DNA of 64,000 bases, taken from assembly GCF_009873495.1 (NCBI RefSeq), contig NZ_CP046703.1, positions 6,104,501 to 6,168,500 on the forward strand, written 5' to 3'. The notes under the pieces were generated by a model. It was not told the origin of the DNA. It saw only the letters and a list, made by a program, of their open reading frames with translations, and made no database searches. Shown piece by piece: positions 35,394-45,053 of the stretch. The DNA is from Nostoc sp. ATCC 53789. GTDB lineage: Bacteria; Cyanobacteriota; Cyanobacteriia; Cyanobacteriales; Nostocaceae. How positions within the stretch are numbered: the stretch's first letter is position 1; every line of letters begins with the position of its first letter. Position numbers and translations under genes: made by a program.

Positions 35394-36677
35394 ATGAACC
35401 CTGCCCTAACTCAAATTGGCGCTCAAATGTCCAACCTGACTGGCGTAAGAGCAATCATGAAGGATATTATCGAGACATTAAGAGGGGGTGCAGGGCAGCA
35501 ATTTATTAATTTGAGTGCTGGTAATCCTTTGATTTTGCCAGAAGTAGAGCAGTTATGGCGGGATTGTACTGCACAGCTTTTGGCTAGTCCAGAATATGGT
35601 GAGGTAGTTTGTCGTTACGGTTCAAGTCAGGGCTATGCACCATTAATTCAAGCGATCGCTAACGACTTTAACAAACGCTACGGGTTAAACTTAAGCGATC
35701 GCAATATTCTCATCACCCCCGGTAGTCAAACCCTCTACTTCTACGCTGTGAATAGCTTCGGTGGCTATACCCCTAGCGGCGAGTTAAAACAAATCGTTTT
35801 GCCCCTCAGCCCTGACTACACAGGTTACGGCGGCCTCTCCTTAGTTCCAAAAGCTTTAACTGCCTACAAACCGACTCTCGATATTGATGAAGCCGCCCAC
35901 CGATTTAAATATCGCCCCGACTTCAGCCAACTGTCGATTTCAGAAAATACGGGTTGTATCCTCTTCTCTCGCCCTTGTAATCCCACTGGTAATGTCCTCA
36001 CTGAGGATGAGGTGAAAAAGATTGCTGCTTTAGCTGCGCCTTACAATCTACCCGTGTTAATTGATTCAGCTTATGCGCCTCCCTTCCCAGCATTGAACTT
36101 TACCGAAATGACACCAGTGTTTGGCGATAACATCCTCCACTGCATGAGTTTATCGAAAGCGGGATTACCAGGAGAAAGGGTTGGTGTTGCCATTGGGGAT
36201 GAAAAGTGGATTGAGGTACTGGAGTGTTTCCAGGCAAATATTGGTCTCCATTCTTCACGTTACGGCCAAGCGATCGCAGCTCTTGCAATCAACTCTGGCG
36301 CTTTAGTGGAAATTTCTCACACTGTCATCCGTCCCTTTTACCAAAATAAGTTTACCGTTTTAGAAACCAGCTTAGAACAAGCGATGCCCAAGAATTTACC
36401 TTGGTTCCTTCATCGCGGTGAAGGGGCAATTTTTGCTTGGTTGTGGTTACAAGATTTACCCATCAGTGATTGGGAATTTTACCAGCTAGTTAAGCAAGTA
36501 GGTGTGATTATTGTCCCAGGAAGTAGCTTCTTCCCCGGTTTAGATGAAGAGTGGGCGCACAAGCATCAATGTTTCCGTATCAGCCTCACAGGTACAGATG
36601 AAGAGATAGCCACTGCTATGCAACGTTTAGCAAAAGTGGCTGAAGAAGCTTATAAAGGTGCGGCGGTGACTGCCTAG
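35394..36677 (+). CDS. avtA: Valine--pyruvate aminotransferase (AvtA type)
   Basis: A 427-residue fold type I PLP aminotransferase. NLTGVRAIMKDI near the N-terminus and FINLSAGNPLILPEVEQLWRD (in two parts) fit AvtA, which exchanges amino groups between valine and pyruvate to give alanine and 2-oxoisovalerate. ILFSRPCNPTGNVLTEDEV (about 191) holds the NPTGN PLP contact, PVLIDSAYAPPFP (about 220) the Asp and Tyr, and HCMSLSKAGLPGERVGVAIG (about 248) the Schiff-base Lys. The ATG at 35394 is chosen over a TTG four codons upstream. It is followed by rimM after about 100 bp. Confidence 0.88.
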   Translation: MNPALTQIGAQMSNLTGVRAIMKDIIETLRGGAGQQFINLSAGNPLILPEVEQLWRDCTAQLLASPEYGEVVCRYGSSQGYAPLIQAIANDFNKRYGLNLSDRNILITPGSQTLYFYAVNSFGGYTPSGELKQIVLPLSPDYTGYGGLSLVPKALTAYKPTLDIDEAAHRFKYRPDFSQLSISENTGCILFSRPCNPTGNVLTEDEVKKIAALAAPYNLPVLIDSAYAPPFPALNFTEMTPVFGDNILHCMSLSKAGLPGERVGVAIGDEKWIEVLECFQANIGLHSSRYGQAIAALAINSGALVEISHTVIRPFYQNKFTVLETSLEQAMPKNLPWFLHRGEGAIFAWLWLQDLPISDWEFYQLVKQVGVIIVPGSSFFPGLDEEWAHKHQCFRISLTGTDEEIATAMQRLAKVAEEAYKGAAVTA

Positions 36678-36778
36678 TACCGCAAGGCGGAATTAAAAAT
36701 TAAAAATGAATACAGTGTAAGCATTTCATTGATTTAGAAGGGGTGGTTTATTTCCGCCGTGTTGTACTAGTAGGAAAA

Positions 36779-37537
36779 ATGGAAATGAAACACGAAAAAG
36801 CTAATAAAGAGATCGGAGACAGAGGTTTAGAGGGGCAGAGGGGCACAGAGGCACAGAGGCAGAGGGGCAAGAGAGTAGGAGGAAATTCAAAAATTCAAAA
36901 TGTCCAATCTCCAGTCCCTAATCCCCAGCCCGTAGTTCCCAATACCCAATCCCCAGTCCCCAATCTCGATAATTGGTTAGAAATTGGTAAGATTGTTTCC
37001 CCTCAAGGATTGTCTGGAGAATTAAAGGTTTATCCTGTATCTGACTTTCCCGAAAGATTTGAAGTGCCGGGAAAACGTTGGTTGTTGCGTTTAGATGGCA
37101 CAGAACCACAACCAATCGAATTATTAACAGGACGTTATATCAGTAACAAAAACTTGTATGTGATCAAATTAGCTGGTGTGAAAACTTGCGATCAGGCGGA
37201 GACGTTGCGTGGTTGTAAGTTAATGGTGCCAGCAAGCGATCGCCCCCAATTAGCCGAAGATGAATATCATGTCCTCGATTTGATTGGCGTGGAAGTCTTC
37301 ATGCAAGCATCTGGCGAACTCGTTGGTACGGTGGTAGACATCATCGCCGCCGGCAATGATTTGTTAGAAGTAAAATTACACCCATCTTTTACCACTGACA
37401 AAGGACAAATGACAAATGACAAAAAGCAAAAGACTGTTTTGATTCCATTTGTGGAAGCGATCGCACCAGTCGTAGACTTGAAATCTAATCGTATTGAAAT
37501 TACGCCACCACCTGGGTTATTGGAAATAAATAATTAG
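36779..37537 (+). CDS. rimM: Ribosome maturation factor RimM with repeat-derived insertions
   Basis: RimM assists 30S maturation and binds ribosomal protein S19. The true domain starts at DNWLEIGKIVSPQGLSGELK (nt about 36967) and includes VYPVSDFPERF, DEYHVLDLIGVEVF and a PRC-barrel C-terminal half (GTVVDIIAAGNDLLEVKL). Upstream lie about 60 residues of low-complexity sequence encoded by dispersed repeats (GAGGGGCAGAGGGGC, AATCCCCAGTCCC), and within the C-terminal half TTDKGQMTNDKKQ is encoded by the repeat GGACAAATGACAAATGAC. The ATG at 36779 is the best-spaced start after AGGA, but translation might begin elsewhere in the repeat-derived part. No frame is broken, so the gene is presumed functional. 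Confidence 0.88.
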   Translation: MEMKHEKANKEIGDRGLEGQRGTEAQRQRGKRVGGNSKIQNVQSPVPNPQPVVPNTQSPVPNLDNWLEIGKIVSPQGLSGELKVYPVSDFPERFEVPGKRWLLRLDGTEPQPIELLTGRYISNKNLYVIKLAGVKTCDQAETLRGCKLMVPASDRPQLAEDEYHVLDLIGVEVFMQASGELVGTVVDIIAAGNDLLEVKLHPSFTTDKGQMTNDKKQKTVLIPFVEAIAPVVDLKSNRIEITPPPGLLEINN

Positions 37538-37866
37538 GTAATTAATTAACTGCTCAACAGATTTTTCAAGCGGATAATATTTCATTATTCGTAATTCATA
37601 GTGACGCTCGTTTCTCTCTACGAGATGCTACGCGAATGTAATTCGTAATTTATACGCTCTTATTTTACGCATTCTATCTTGCTTTTCAGTATCGTCATAA
37701 CTCATAATTCATCACCTGTCCATCCTATACATAGAGCGAAGGAATCTGATGATAACAAAGGCTGGAAAAATTCATTCATCATAGGTAGATGGCCATCATC
37801 TGGAAAAAAAGTATAATTACTTACTGATGAGTTCGCCAAAATCCTTTTTGTAATGGAGTGTCGATA
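37538..37866. other. Intergenic repeats before the phosphoketolase gene
   Basis: A 329-bp gap with dispersed TAATTCGTAATTC-type heptamers at about 37587-37650 and a CTCTACGAGATGCTACGCG element. No gene seen. A GGAG at 37854-37857 serves the next gene. Confidence 0.6.
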
Positions 37867-40248
37867 ATGACATTAGCAACGACTCCACAAACAAAGCCTT
37901 TAACAGATGAAGAATTACGGAAGATCAACGCCTATTGGCGTGCAGCTAACTATCTTTCCGTTGGACAAATATATCTACTCGACAATCCGCTACTAAGAGA
38001 ACCCCTAAAGCTGGAACACGTCAAACCCAGACTATTAGGGCATTGGGGAACAACGCCAGGGCTGAATTTTATCTATGTTCATCTGAATCGGGTCATCAAA
38101 AAATATGACCTCAACACAATCTATATTGCTGGGCCCGGTCATGGAGGACCTGGACTAGTAGCCAACACTTACTTGGAAGGCACTTATACCGAGTATTACC
38201 ACAACATCTCCCAGGATGCTGAAGGAATCAAGAAACTTTTTAAACAGTTCTCTTTTCCCGGTGGTATTCCCAGTCACGTAGCACCGGAAACTCCTGGTTC
38301 GATTCACGAAGGCGGAGAACTAGGTTATGCCCTCGTCCACGCTTATGGTGCTGCCTTTGATAACCCTGACTTAATCGTTGCTGCTGTTGTGGGTGACGGT
38401 GAAGCTGAAACAGGCGCTTTAGCAACTAGCTGGCATTCCAACAAGTTTCTTAACCCGGTACGTGATGGTGCTGTACTGCCGATCCTGCACCTGAATGGGT
38501 ATAAAATTGCTAACCCAACGACATTGGCACGGATTAGCCATGATGAGTTGGAGAGTTTATTTGTAGGCTACGGCTACAAACCATACTTTGTAGAAGGTGA
38601 AGATCCCGCAGATGTTCACCAGCAGATGGCGGCGACTCTAGAAACAGCGATCGCCGAAATTCAAAGTATCCAAAGGGAAGCCCGCGTACATGGTTTCACT
38701 GAACGTCCCCAGTGGCCGATGATTGTCATGCGAACCCCCAAAGGTTGGACAGGGCCCAAGGAAGTGGATGGTAAAAAAACCGAAGGTTCTTGGCGATCGC
38801 ATCAAGTTCCCTTTGGTAATATAGCTAAACAGCCAGACCACCTGAGACTCCTAGAAGATTGGATGAAGAGTTACAAACCAGAAGAACTCTTCGACGCTAA
38901 CGGCACACTGATTCCTGAACTAGCAGAACTAGCCCCCAAAAAGCATCGGCGTATGGGTGATAATCCCCACGCTAACGGCGGTATTTTGCTGCATGACCTG
39001 AAAATGCCCGATTTTCAAGACTATGCTGTAGATGTCACTGAACCAGGGAAAGCGATCGCAGAAGCTACCAAAGTGACCGGCAAATTCCTGCGGGATATCA
39101 TGCGACTTAACCAAGAAAGTAGCAATTTCCGCATCTTCGCCCCCGACGAATTAGCATCGAATCGTCTAGATCCGGTGTTAGAAGTTACAAACCGGGTTTG
39201 GGAAGCCGAGATTTACCCCGAAGATGACCACCTTTCCCCCGACGGTCGGGTGATGGAAATTCTCAGCGAAACTTCTTGCCAAGGATGGTTAGAAGGCTAC
39301 CTTCTCACAGGTCGCCACGGATTTTTCACTTGCTACGAGGCATTCATCCACATCATTGATTCTATGTTCAACCAACACGCCAAATGGTTGAAAACTACCA
39401 AACATATTCCCTGGCGTAGACCGATCGCTTCTCTCAATTACCTACTCACCTCTCACGTTTGGCGACAAGACCATAACGGTTTCTCTCACCAAGACCCTGG
39501 TTTTATCGACCATGTAATTAACAAAAAAGCCGAGATTGTTCGCGTCTATTTGCCCCCTGATGCCAACACTCTGCTGTCGGTAACTGACCATTGTCTCAAA
39601 AGCCGCAACTATGTTAACGTCATCATTGCTGGAAAACAGCCAGCACTGCAATATCTCAACATAGATGCAGCCATCAAGCACTGCACCAAAGGCATCGGCA
39701 TTTGGGAATGGGCAAGCAACGACGAAGGCGGCGATCCAGATGTAGTGCTAGCTTGTGCTGGGGATGTTCCAACCTTAGAAACCTTGGCGGCTGTAGATAT
39801 CCTGCGTCAGCACTTCGCAGATTTAAAAGTGCGGGTAGTGAACGTAGTCGATTTGATGACACTTCAGCCAAAAACCGAACATCCTCACGGTTTGAGTGAA
39901 AAAGACTTTGACACAATTTTCACCACCGACAAACCCGTTATCTTTGCCTTTCATGGCTATCCCTGGCTGATTCATCGCCTAACCTATCGCCACACTAATC
40001 ATAAAAACATCCATGTGCGTGGCTACAAGGAAGAGGGAACTACCACTACTCCCTTTGATATGGTTGTTCTCAACGATCTAGATCGCTTCCATTTGGTAAT
40101 TGATGTAATCGATCGCGTGCCCAAACTAGGATCTAGCGCAGCTTATGTGAAACAGCAGATGCAAGATAAGCTGATCGAACACAAGCACTACATTGAGAAG
40201 TACGGCGACGATGTGCCGGAAATTCGTGATTGGAAGTGGCCCTATTAA
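37867..40248 (+). CDS. xfp: Phosphoketolase (xylulose-5-P / fructose-6-P)
   Basis: A 793-residue thiamine-diphosphate enzyme that splits xylulose-5-P or fructose-6-P with phosphate to acetyl-phosphate and an aldose phosphate. LLGHWGTTPGLNFIYVHLNR (about residue 60) and GPGHGGPGLVANTYLEG are phosphoketolase signatures, GDGEAETGALATSWHSNKF (about 179-197) is the ThDP/Mg-binding GDGE motif, and the C-terminal transketolase-like parts follow (RVVNVVDLMTLQP). Length matches the family (about 800). The ATG at 37867 is preferred to the GTG at 37858 because GGAG at 37854-37857 is spaced about 9 nt from it. In cyanobacteria the enzyme supplies acetyl-CoA and acetate by bypassing pyruvate decarboxylation, notably in the dark. 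No acetate kinase is adjacent. Confidence 0.95.
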   Translation: MTLATTPQTKPLTDEELRKINAYWRAANYLSVGQIYLLDNPLLREPLKLEHVKPRLLGHWGTTPGLNFIYVHLNRVIKKYDLNTIYIAGPGHGGPGLVANTYLEGTYTEYYHNISQDAEGIKKLFKQFSFPGGIPSHVAPETPGSIHEGGELGYALVHAYGAAFDNPDLIVAAVVGDGEAETGALATSWHSNKFLNPVRDGAVLPILHLNGYKIANPTTLARISHDELESLFVGYGYKPYFVEGEDPADVHQQMAATLETAIAEIQSIQREARVHGFTERPQWPMIVMRTPKGWTGPKEVDGKKTEGSWRSHQVPFGNIAKQPDHLRLLEDWMKSYKPEELFDANGTLIPELAELAPKKHRRMGDNPHANGGILLHDLKMPDFQDYAVDVTEPGKAIAEATKVTGKFLRDIMRLNQESSNFRIFAPDELASNRLDPVLEVTNRVWEAEIYPEDDHLSPDGRVMEILSETSCQGWLEGYLLTGRHGFFTCYEAFIHIIDSMFNQHAKWLKTTKHIPWRRPIASLNYLLTSHVWRQDHNGFSHQDPGFIDHVINKKAEIVRVYLPPDANTLLSVTDHCLKSRNYVNVIIAGKQPALQYLNIDAAIKHCTKGIGIWEWASNDEGGDPDVVLACAGDVPTLETLAAVDILRQHFADLKVRVVNVVDLMTLQPKTEHPHGLSEKDFDTIFTTDKPVIFAFHGYPWLIHRLTYRHTNHKNIHVRGYKEEGTTTTPFDMVVLNDLDRFHLVIDVIDRVPKLGSSAAYVKQQMQDKLIEHKHYIEKYGDDVPEIRDWKWPY

Positions 40249-40498
40249 GAAGGAATTAGGGTAGAGAGGCAGAGGGGAAAATCTTCTCCCTGCTTCTCGT
40301 TTTTTTAAGACTTACGGAGAAGAGATTCTCCAAGTTCCTTAAAATTTGGCTCTTTAAGATCCTTGCTTACCCTACTGGATAATTTATTTTTTAGAAGTAG
40401 CTTGTGTAAGTATTCAAAAATAATCTAAGCATATTTTCTGAGGTTTAAAGTAATACTTGTTTCTTATCCTTAGTCTAGAATTCGCACTTAGGGTAATA

Positions 40499-43012
40499 AT
40501 GTCGCAGCTAACCTCTGAGCAAATAAACTACCAATTTTTACTCCTTACACACATGGTGTGCGCTGATGAGCAGATTCACATTGAAGAAGCAAAGGCGCTA
40601 CGACAGTTAGCACACAACACCAATATGGGAACATACACCATCGAAGAGATGGAGAAAATATTGAGTCAAGATGAAAACTTTATATCTGTTGAGAATGTAG
40701 CACGTCAAATCCAGCTACTTAAGCAAAGTGAGGCAATGCGACAGATGATAGCTATTGCCTATATTGATGGTTATTTTTCACCATTGGAACGGGATATGGT
40801 AGACCATGTTGCAAAAATTTGGAACTGGCCAAATTCAGAAATTGAAAGGTTGCTTGAACAAACCGAAAAGCTTAACACGATTCAATTCGATAGTTACAAT
40901 AGAGACAAATCAGAATTATCTGTTGGTGCGCGTCTTTTAAAGGGGATAGATTCGGTTTTATCTCGTGCATTAGTAGATAATTTAGCAAAAGCTGCTCCTG
41001 AAAATATTGGAAATAAAATTGGGAAACTGCGGAAGGAGATATTATTAGTAGGCCCAGAATATGATGATGCAATCCAGCGATGTACGATCATAGCAAATGA
41101 AGATTATAAATATGCAGAAAATTCTCTCCAAAGTGCTTATTCTGCTCTTGCAGGGTTAGCTAAAAATCTTGATAAATATACTGAAGAGATAGACCAAAGA
41201 AGAAATACTAAAGGAAAAGTTAATAATGCGGAAGAAGTAGCAAAACAGCTTGAGAGTACAAAAAACGAGCTGACGGTTAAAACTCTAAAAGAGCTTGAAA
41301 GAGTACGTGAATCGCTGCGTGCTAAACAACGTGCTTTAAAGCATTTTAGTATAGCTTTCATAGGTAAAACTAAAGCCGGTAAAAGTACTCTCCACGCGAT
41401 TATTACAGGTGATGGTTGGGATGCTATTGGTGTAGGTAAACAGCGTACCACTCGTTTTAATCGGGTTTATGAGTGGAAAAATATTCGGATTATCGATACT
41501 CCTGGAATTGGTGCGCCTAGTGGTAAAAGTGATGAAGAAATTGCTGAGAGTATTATCGAAGAATCTGATGTTATTTGTTATGTAGTCACAGATGACAGCA
41601 TTCAGTCAACTGAATTTAAATTTTTACAAATTTTAAAAGAAAAAGTTAAACCCCTAATTATATTACTTAACATTAAGAAGAATCTTCGGGATACTCGAAG
41701 GTTAGAAAATTTTTTAAAAGACTCAGGCAAATTGTTTGTAATGAATAGTACAAACTGTTTAAATGGACATATTGAACGCATACGTCACTACGCCAATCAG
41801 CATTATGCTAACGACTACTTTGATATTATTCCTGTGATGCTTTTGGCTGCACAAATGTCACGAGAAATTGAGCATCAAGAATATAAAGACGAACTATTTA
41901 AAGCAAGCCGTATGCAGGATTTTCTTGATGCTATTAGGGTGTCTTTAGTTGAGCATGGAGTAATTAGACGTTCTCAAACTTTACTTGGTTCTACAGTTGG
42001 TGCAATTGAAGAGCCTAACAAATGGGTAACTGAGCAATTAGAAACTTATCAAAAATTAACTTATAACTTGAAAAACATGCGTGATAAGTTTCAAGAGGGA
42101 ATTACAAAAGCATCTAGAGATAATCACGAATATTTAATACAGCAAATTAAAACAGTTTTTAAAGACGTATTCGATACAATTCAACCTTTCGCAGAAGAAA
42201 ATTGGGATGCTGATGAAAATCAGTTAAAATTGAAATGGGAAAATAGGCTGACAATATTAAAATTTCAAGATAGATTAAATAATGCTTTTGAAAAAAATGG
42301 AAAAAAGTTCAATCATGAAGTTGAAGAATTACTAGAAGAAATTGGTACTGAATTTCAATTAATAGCTAGGTTAGGAGGAGAAAATTTCAATTTTAATAAG
42401 CAAAGTAGTATTAAATTTAAAGATATGTTACGTATTGGGGTTACTATAGTAGGCTTTGCAACAAGTATTACAATGCTTTTCGCAGCACCTCCACTTGGGA
42501 TTATTATGACAATTGGTACTGTTATTAGTGCAATTACTACTTTTTTGAAATCTCAAAAGGAGAAGCAACGTGAAGCAGCAGCAAAGATTAGCCAATCTTT
42601 AAACAATCAATTACAAATCTATCAACAAAAAACCCTTGAAAAAGCCAAAGAAGAATTTAGTGGCTACTGTGATACTATAGCAGCTAATATTAACAACTAC
42701 TTTGATGAATTGATTCAAAGTATAGAAAAATTGAGTAAGCAACTTGCAAAAGCTAAAAGTCAATTAGATAGCTCTGCAAATTATCTTAATCGTGCTTATG
42801 CCAAGCGTATTATTGATTGGTGTATTGATAAATACGAAGTATTAACAGATGAAAATATTATTAAAAATATTGGTAAAGTAGAACGAGATTTTGGACGAAG
42901 CATAAAAATTAGAACAAAATTTGAATTGAAGTTCAAAAAAAACCAAGAAACAATTAACAGAGTTTTACAAGAAGACGTTTATATTATTTTGCCAGAAATA
43001 TCTATTAAATAA
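40499..43012 (+). CDS. TerB-like domain + large GTPase with membrane hairpin
   Basis: An 837-residue protein. The N-terminal 10-125 form a helical TerB-like domain, with LLTHMVCADEQIHIEEAKAL and the mirrored MIAIAYIDGYFSPLERDM, where paired acidic residues are typical. A coiled coil (about 215-285) leads into a GTPase: G1 GKTKAGKSTL (about 296-305), G3 IIDTPGIGAPSGKSDE (about 333-348), and a divergent G4 LLNIKKN (about 385). Beyond about 500 it is coiled-coil helix, then a hydrophobic pair of segments near 645-680 (IGVTIVGFATSITMLFAAPP, LGIIMTIGTVISAITTF) and a long helical tail. This architecture, GTPase-stalk-membrane paddle-stalk, is dynamin-like. A second GTPase begins 47 bp downstream. 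The ATG at 40499 is chosen over an upstream in-frame start because TerB similarity begins there. Function unknown. Confidence 0.75.
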   Translation: MSQLTSEQINYQFLLLTHMVCADEQIHIEEAKALRQLAHNTNMGTYTIEEMEKILSQDENFISVENVARQIQLLKQSEAMRQMIAIAYIDGYFSPLERDMVDHVAKIWNWPNSEIERLLEQTEKLNTIQFDSYNRDKSELSVGARLLKGIDSVLSRALVDNLAKAAPENIGNKIGKLRKEILLVGPEYDDAIQRCTIIANEDYKYAENSLQSAYSALAGLAKNLDKYTEEIDQRRNTKGKVNNAEEVAKQLESTKNELTVKTLKELERVRESLRAKQRALKHFSIAFIGKTKAGKSTLHAIITGDGWDAIGVGKQRTTRFNRVYEWKNIRIIDTPGIGAPSGKSDEEIAESIIEESDVICYVVTDDSIQSTEFKFLQILKEKVKPLIILLNIKKNLRDTRRLENFLKDSGKLFVMNSTNCLNGHIERIRHYANQHYANDYFDIIPVMLLAAQMSREIEHQEYKDELFKASRMQDFLDAIRVSLVEHGVIRRSQTLLGSTVGAIEEPNKWVTEQLETYQKLTYNLKNMRDKFQEGITKASRDNHEYLIQQIKTVFKDVFDTIQPFAEENWDADENQLKLKWENRLTILKFQDRLNNAFEKNGKKFNHEVEELLEEIGTEFQLIARLGGENFNFNKQSSIKFKDMLRIGVTIVGFATSITMLFAAPPLGIIMTIGTVISAITTFLKSQKEKQREAAAKISQSLNNQLQIYQQKTLEKAKEEFSGYCDTIAANINNYFDELIQSIEKLSKQLAKAKSQLDSSANYLNRAYAKRIIDWCIDKYEVLTDENIIKNIGKVERDFGRSIKIRTKFELKFKKNQETINRVLQEDVYIILPEISIK

Positions 43013-43059
43013 ATATTCATGCAAAGCTAAGTATAAAAATAATTAGGAGAAAATAAAAA

Positions 43060-44814
43060 ATGACTCTAGACCAAACATTTAAAGCTGCTGAAATCGCTGC
43101 CAAATTCAAAAATACCTGTATCAATTTTGATAAAATTTTAGCTCAAGCTAATCATCCTGAATTTGCAGCTATTCGTCATAAACTACGTGATGAAGTTAAA
43201 GAATATAGTAAGAATGGGATTCTTACGGTAGCTTTTGTTGGTCAATATAACGCAGGTAAATCTACAACTATTTCTGCACTTACAGGACGACGAGATATTA
43301 AAATCGATTCTGACATTGCAACTGATGTTACTGCTACCTATGACTGGAATAGTATCAAAGTAATAGATACGCCAGGACTATTTACAGACCGTCAAGACCA
43401 TGATGAAATTACCTATGAGGCAATTAATAAAGCTGATTTATTAGTTTTCAGCCTCACTTATATGCTTTTTGATTCGATCACAGTAGAAAATTTCAAGAAG
43501 CTAGCTTATGATAAGGGTTATCGCTGGAAAATGATGCTGCTTATCAATAAAATGTCTGATGAAGCAGGCGAGGAAGCGCAAAAAATTGCTAATTATCGCA
43601 AAAGTTTAGCAGATGCACTTAAGCCCTATAGTCTTGATGAATTTCTAGTCTGTTTTATCGATGCAAAAGATTATTGTGACGGTGTAGATCAAGATGATAA
43701 TTTTCTCCTCGAAATCAGTCGGTTTCAAACTTTTATTGATGGCTTAAATAATTTTGTTGAACGCCGCGCTGCACTTGCTCGTTTTGATACACCAGTACGA
43801 ATTGTTTTAGCTTCTGTAGATGAAGCCCAATTAAGCTTTGCGCGCAATTCTGATCAAGATGCTACTTTTTTAGAAGTACTAACACGATTATCTCGAACAC
43901 TCCGTAAGGAAAGAGAACGCTTGCGAACAAAATTTCAAAGTATAGGCTTAGAAATGTCCTCTGCGATTTCTAAAGAGGGAATTAAGTTAGCAAATTCTGT
44001 TGGAATCACGACTAAGGAAGATTTTGAAACACTAAACACTCAAATTGCTCTAAATGTGCAAAACTATTATGATACTGCTATAGAAGAACTTAAAATAGTT
44101 GTAGAAAAGGCAGTCGAGGAGATTACCCAAGAAGTTAAAAAAGTGTTGCAGAGCAACCTTGCAAAAACATTTATAACTTGCTTAGAAAATACTCAAAAAG
44201 TATCTGCTAAAAATATTGATAATAATATAAGTGGTGAACGGCTGCAAGGTCAAGTTGAGGCGCTACAAAAAATTGCTGATGTGTTAGGAGTCCCTTGGGA
44301 TAAATTTACTGCTGGTAGAGTTGCTTCTAGTGGCCAAGGTTTTTTAAATGCCACGAATGTAGCAGGTAGCAATCTCCATCATGTAGTTTATGGTGTAGGA
44401 AAATTTATTGGTGTGGATTTCAAACCTTGGCAAGCTGTTGGCATTGCTAAGGATCTTGCTAATTTTACTATCGTTCTCGGACCGATACTATCAGTAGTTG
44501 GTGCTGGTTTAGATGCCCATTCTATGCAAGAAGAAGCAGAAAGACAAGATAAAATGGCTGAAGAACGTCAAAAGATTAGAAGCCAGTTTATTGCCATTGC
44601 GAAAAATCTTGAAAGTCAAATAGAAAATCTACTTGCAGAAGTAGAATTACAAGTTTACGGCGAGATTGACAAGCAAATTACGGCCGCACGTCAACAAGAA
44701 GAAAGTGCAATTGCTGCTTCTAACACTTGGGTAAGACAACTTGCTAAAATTCGTCAAGATTTTGATTCAATTCTTCGCTACATTACCAAAGCAACAGAAA
44801 ATACAGTGATTTGA
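43060..44814 (+). CDS. Dynamin-like GTPase, partner of the TerB-GTPase
   Basis: A 584-residue GTPase. G1 is GQYNAGKSTTISALTG (about 62-77), a form shared by bacterial dynamin-like and Era/HflX-type P-loops; G2 may be the Thr in DIATDVTATY, G3 DTPGLFTDRQ (about 104) and G4 NKMSD (about 162). The middle is coiled-coil. A hydrophobic stretch near 465-495 (IVLGPILSVVGAGLDAHSM) could insert in membrane, followed by a basic/acidic helix and C-terminal coil. GGAG about 14 nt before the ATG is the probable ribosome site. The 47-bp spacing to the upstream gene indicates one operon; I infer that the two form a hetero-oligomeric membrane-remodelling or membrane-guarding system. An antiphage or envelope-stress role is possible but unproven. 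Confidence 0.75.
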   Translation: MTLDQTFKAAEIAAKFKNTCINFDKILAQANHPEFAAIRHKLRDEVKEYSKNGILTVAFVGQYNAGKSTTISALTGRRDIKIDSDIATDVTATYDWNSIKVIDTPGLFTDRQDHDEITYEAINKADLLVFSLTYMLFDSITVENFKKLAYDKGYRWKMMLLINKMSDEAGEEAQKIANYRKSLADALKPYSLDEFLVCFIDAKDYCDGVDQDDNFLLEISRFQTFIDGLNNFVERRAALARFDTPVRIVLASVDEAQLSFARNSDQDATFLEVLTRLSRTLRKERERLRTKFQSIGLEMSSAISKEGIKLANSVGITTKEDFETLNTQIALNVQNYYDTAIEELKIVVEKAVEEITQEVKKVLQSNLAKTFITCLENTQKVSAKNIDNNISGERLQGQVEALQKIADVLGVPWDKFTAGRVASSGQGFLNATNVAGSNLHHVVYGVGKFIGVDFKPWQAVGIAKDLANFTIVLGPILSVVGAGLDAHSMQEEAERQDKMAEERQKIRSQFIAIAKNLESQIENLLAEVELQVYGEIDKQITAARQQEESAIAASNTWVRQLAKIRQDFDSILRYITKATENTVI

Positions 44815-45053
44815 AAAAGCAAGCAAAACACCTAAGTAAGCCAGTGGGAATAAATCAAACCATGTGTTTTGCAATGTAATATTGTTGCAATAAACTTGTA
44901 GTAAGTGGCTCTAGTCCTTTTTTGCTGGCACAGCATATATGCATAATTTTTTCACTTTGCAGTGAGGAGTACTTTAAGTTACTTAATGCATCAATCGCTA
45001 CCCACCTTTATAGTTAGCGCTAAGATAGCTATGTATTTTTTGGAAGTATAAAT

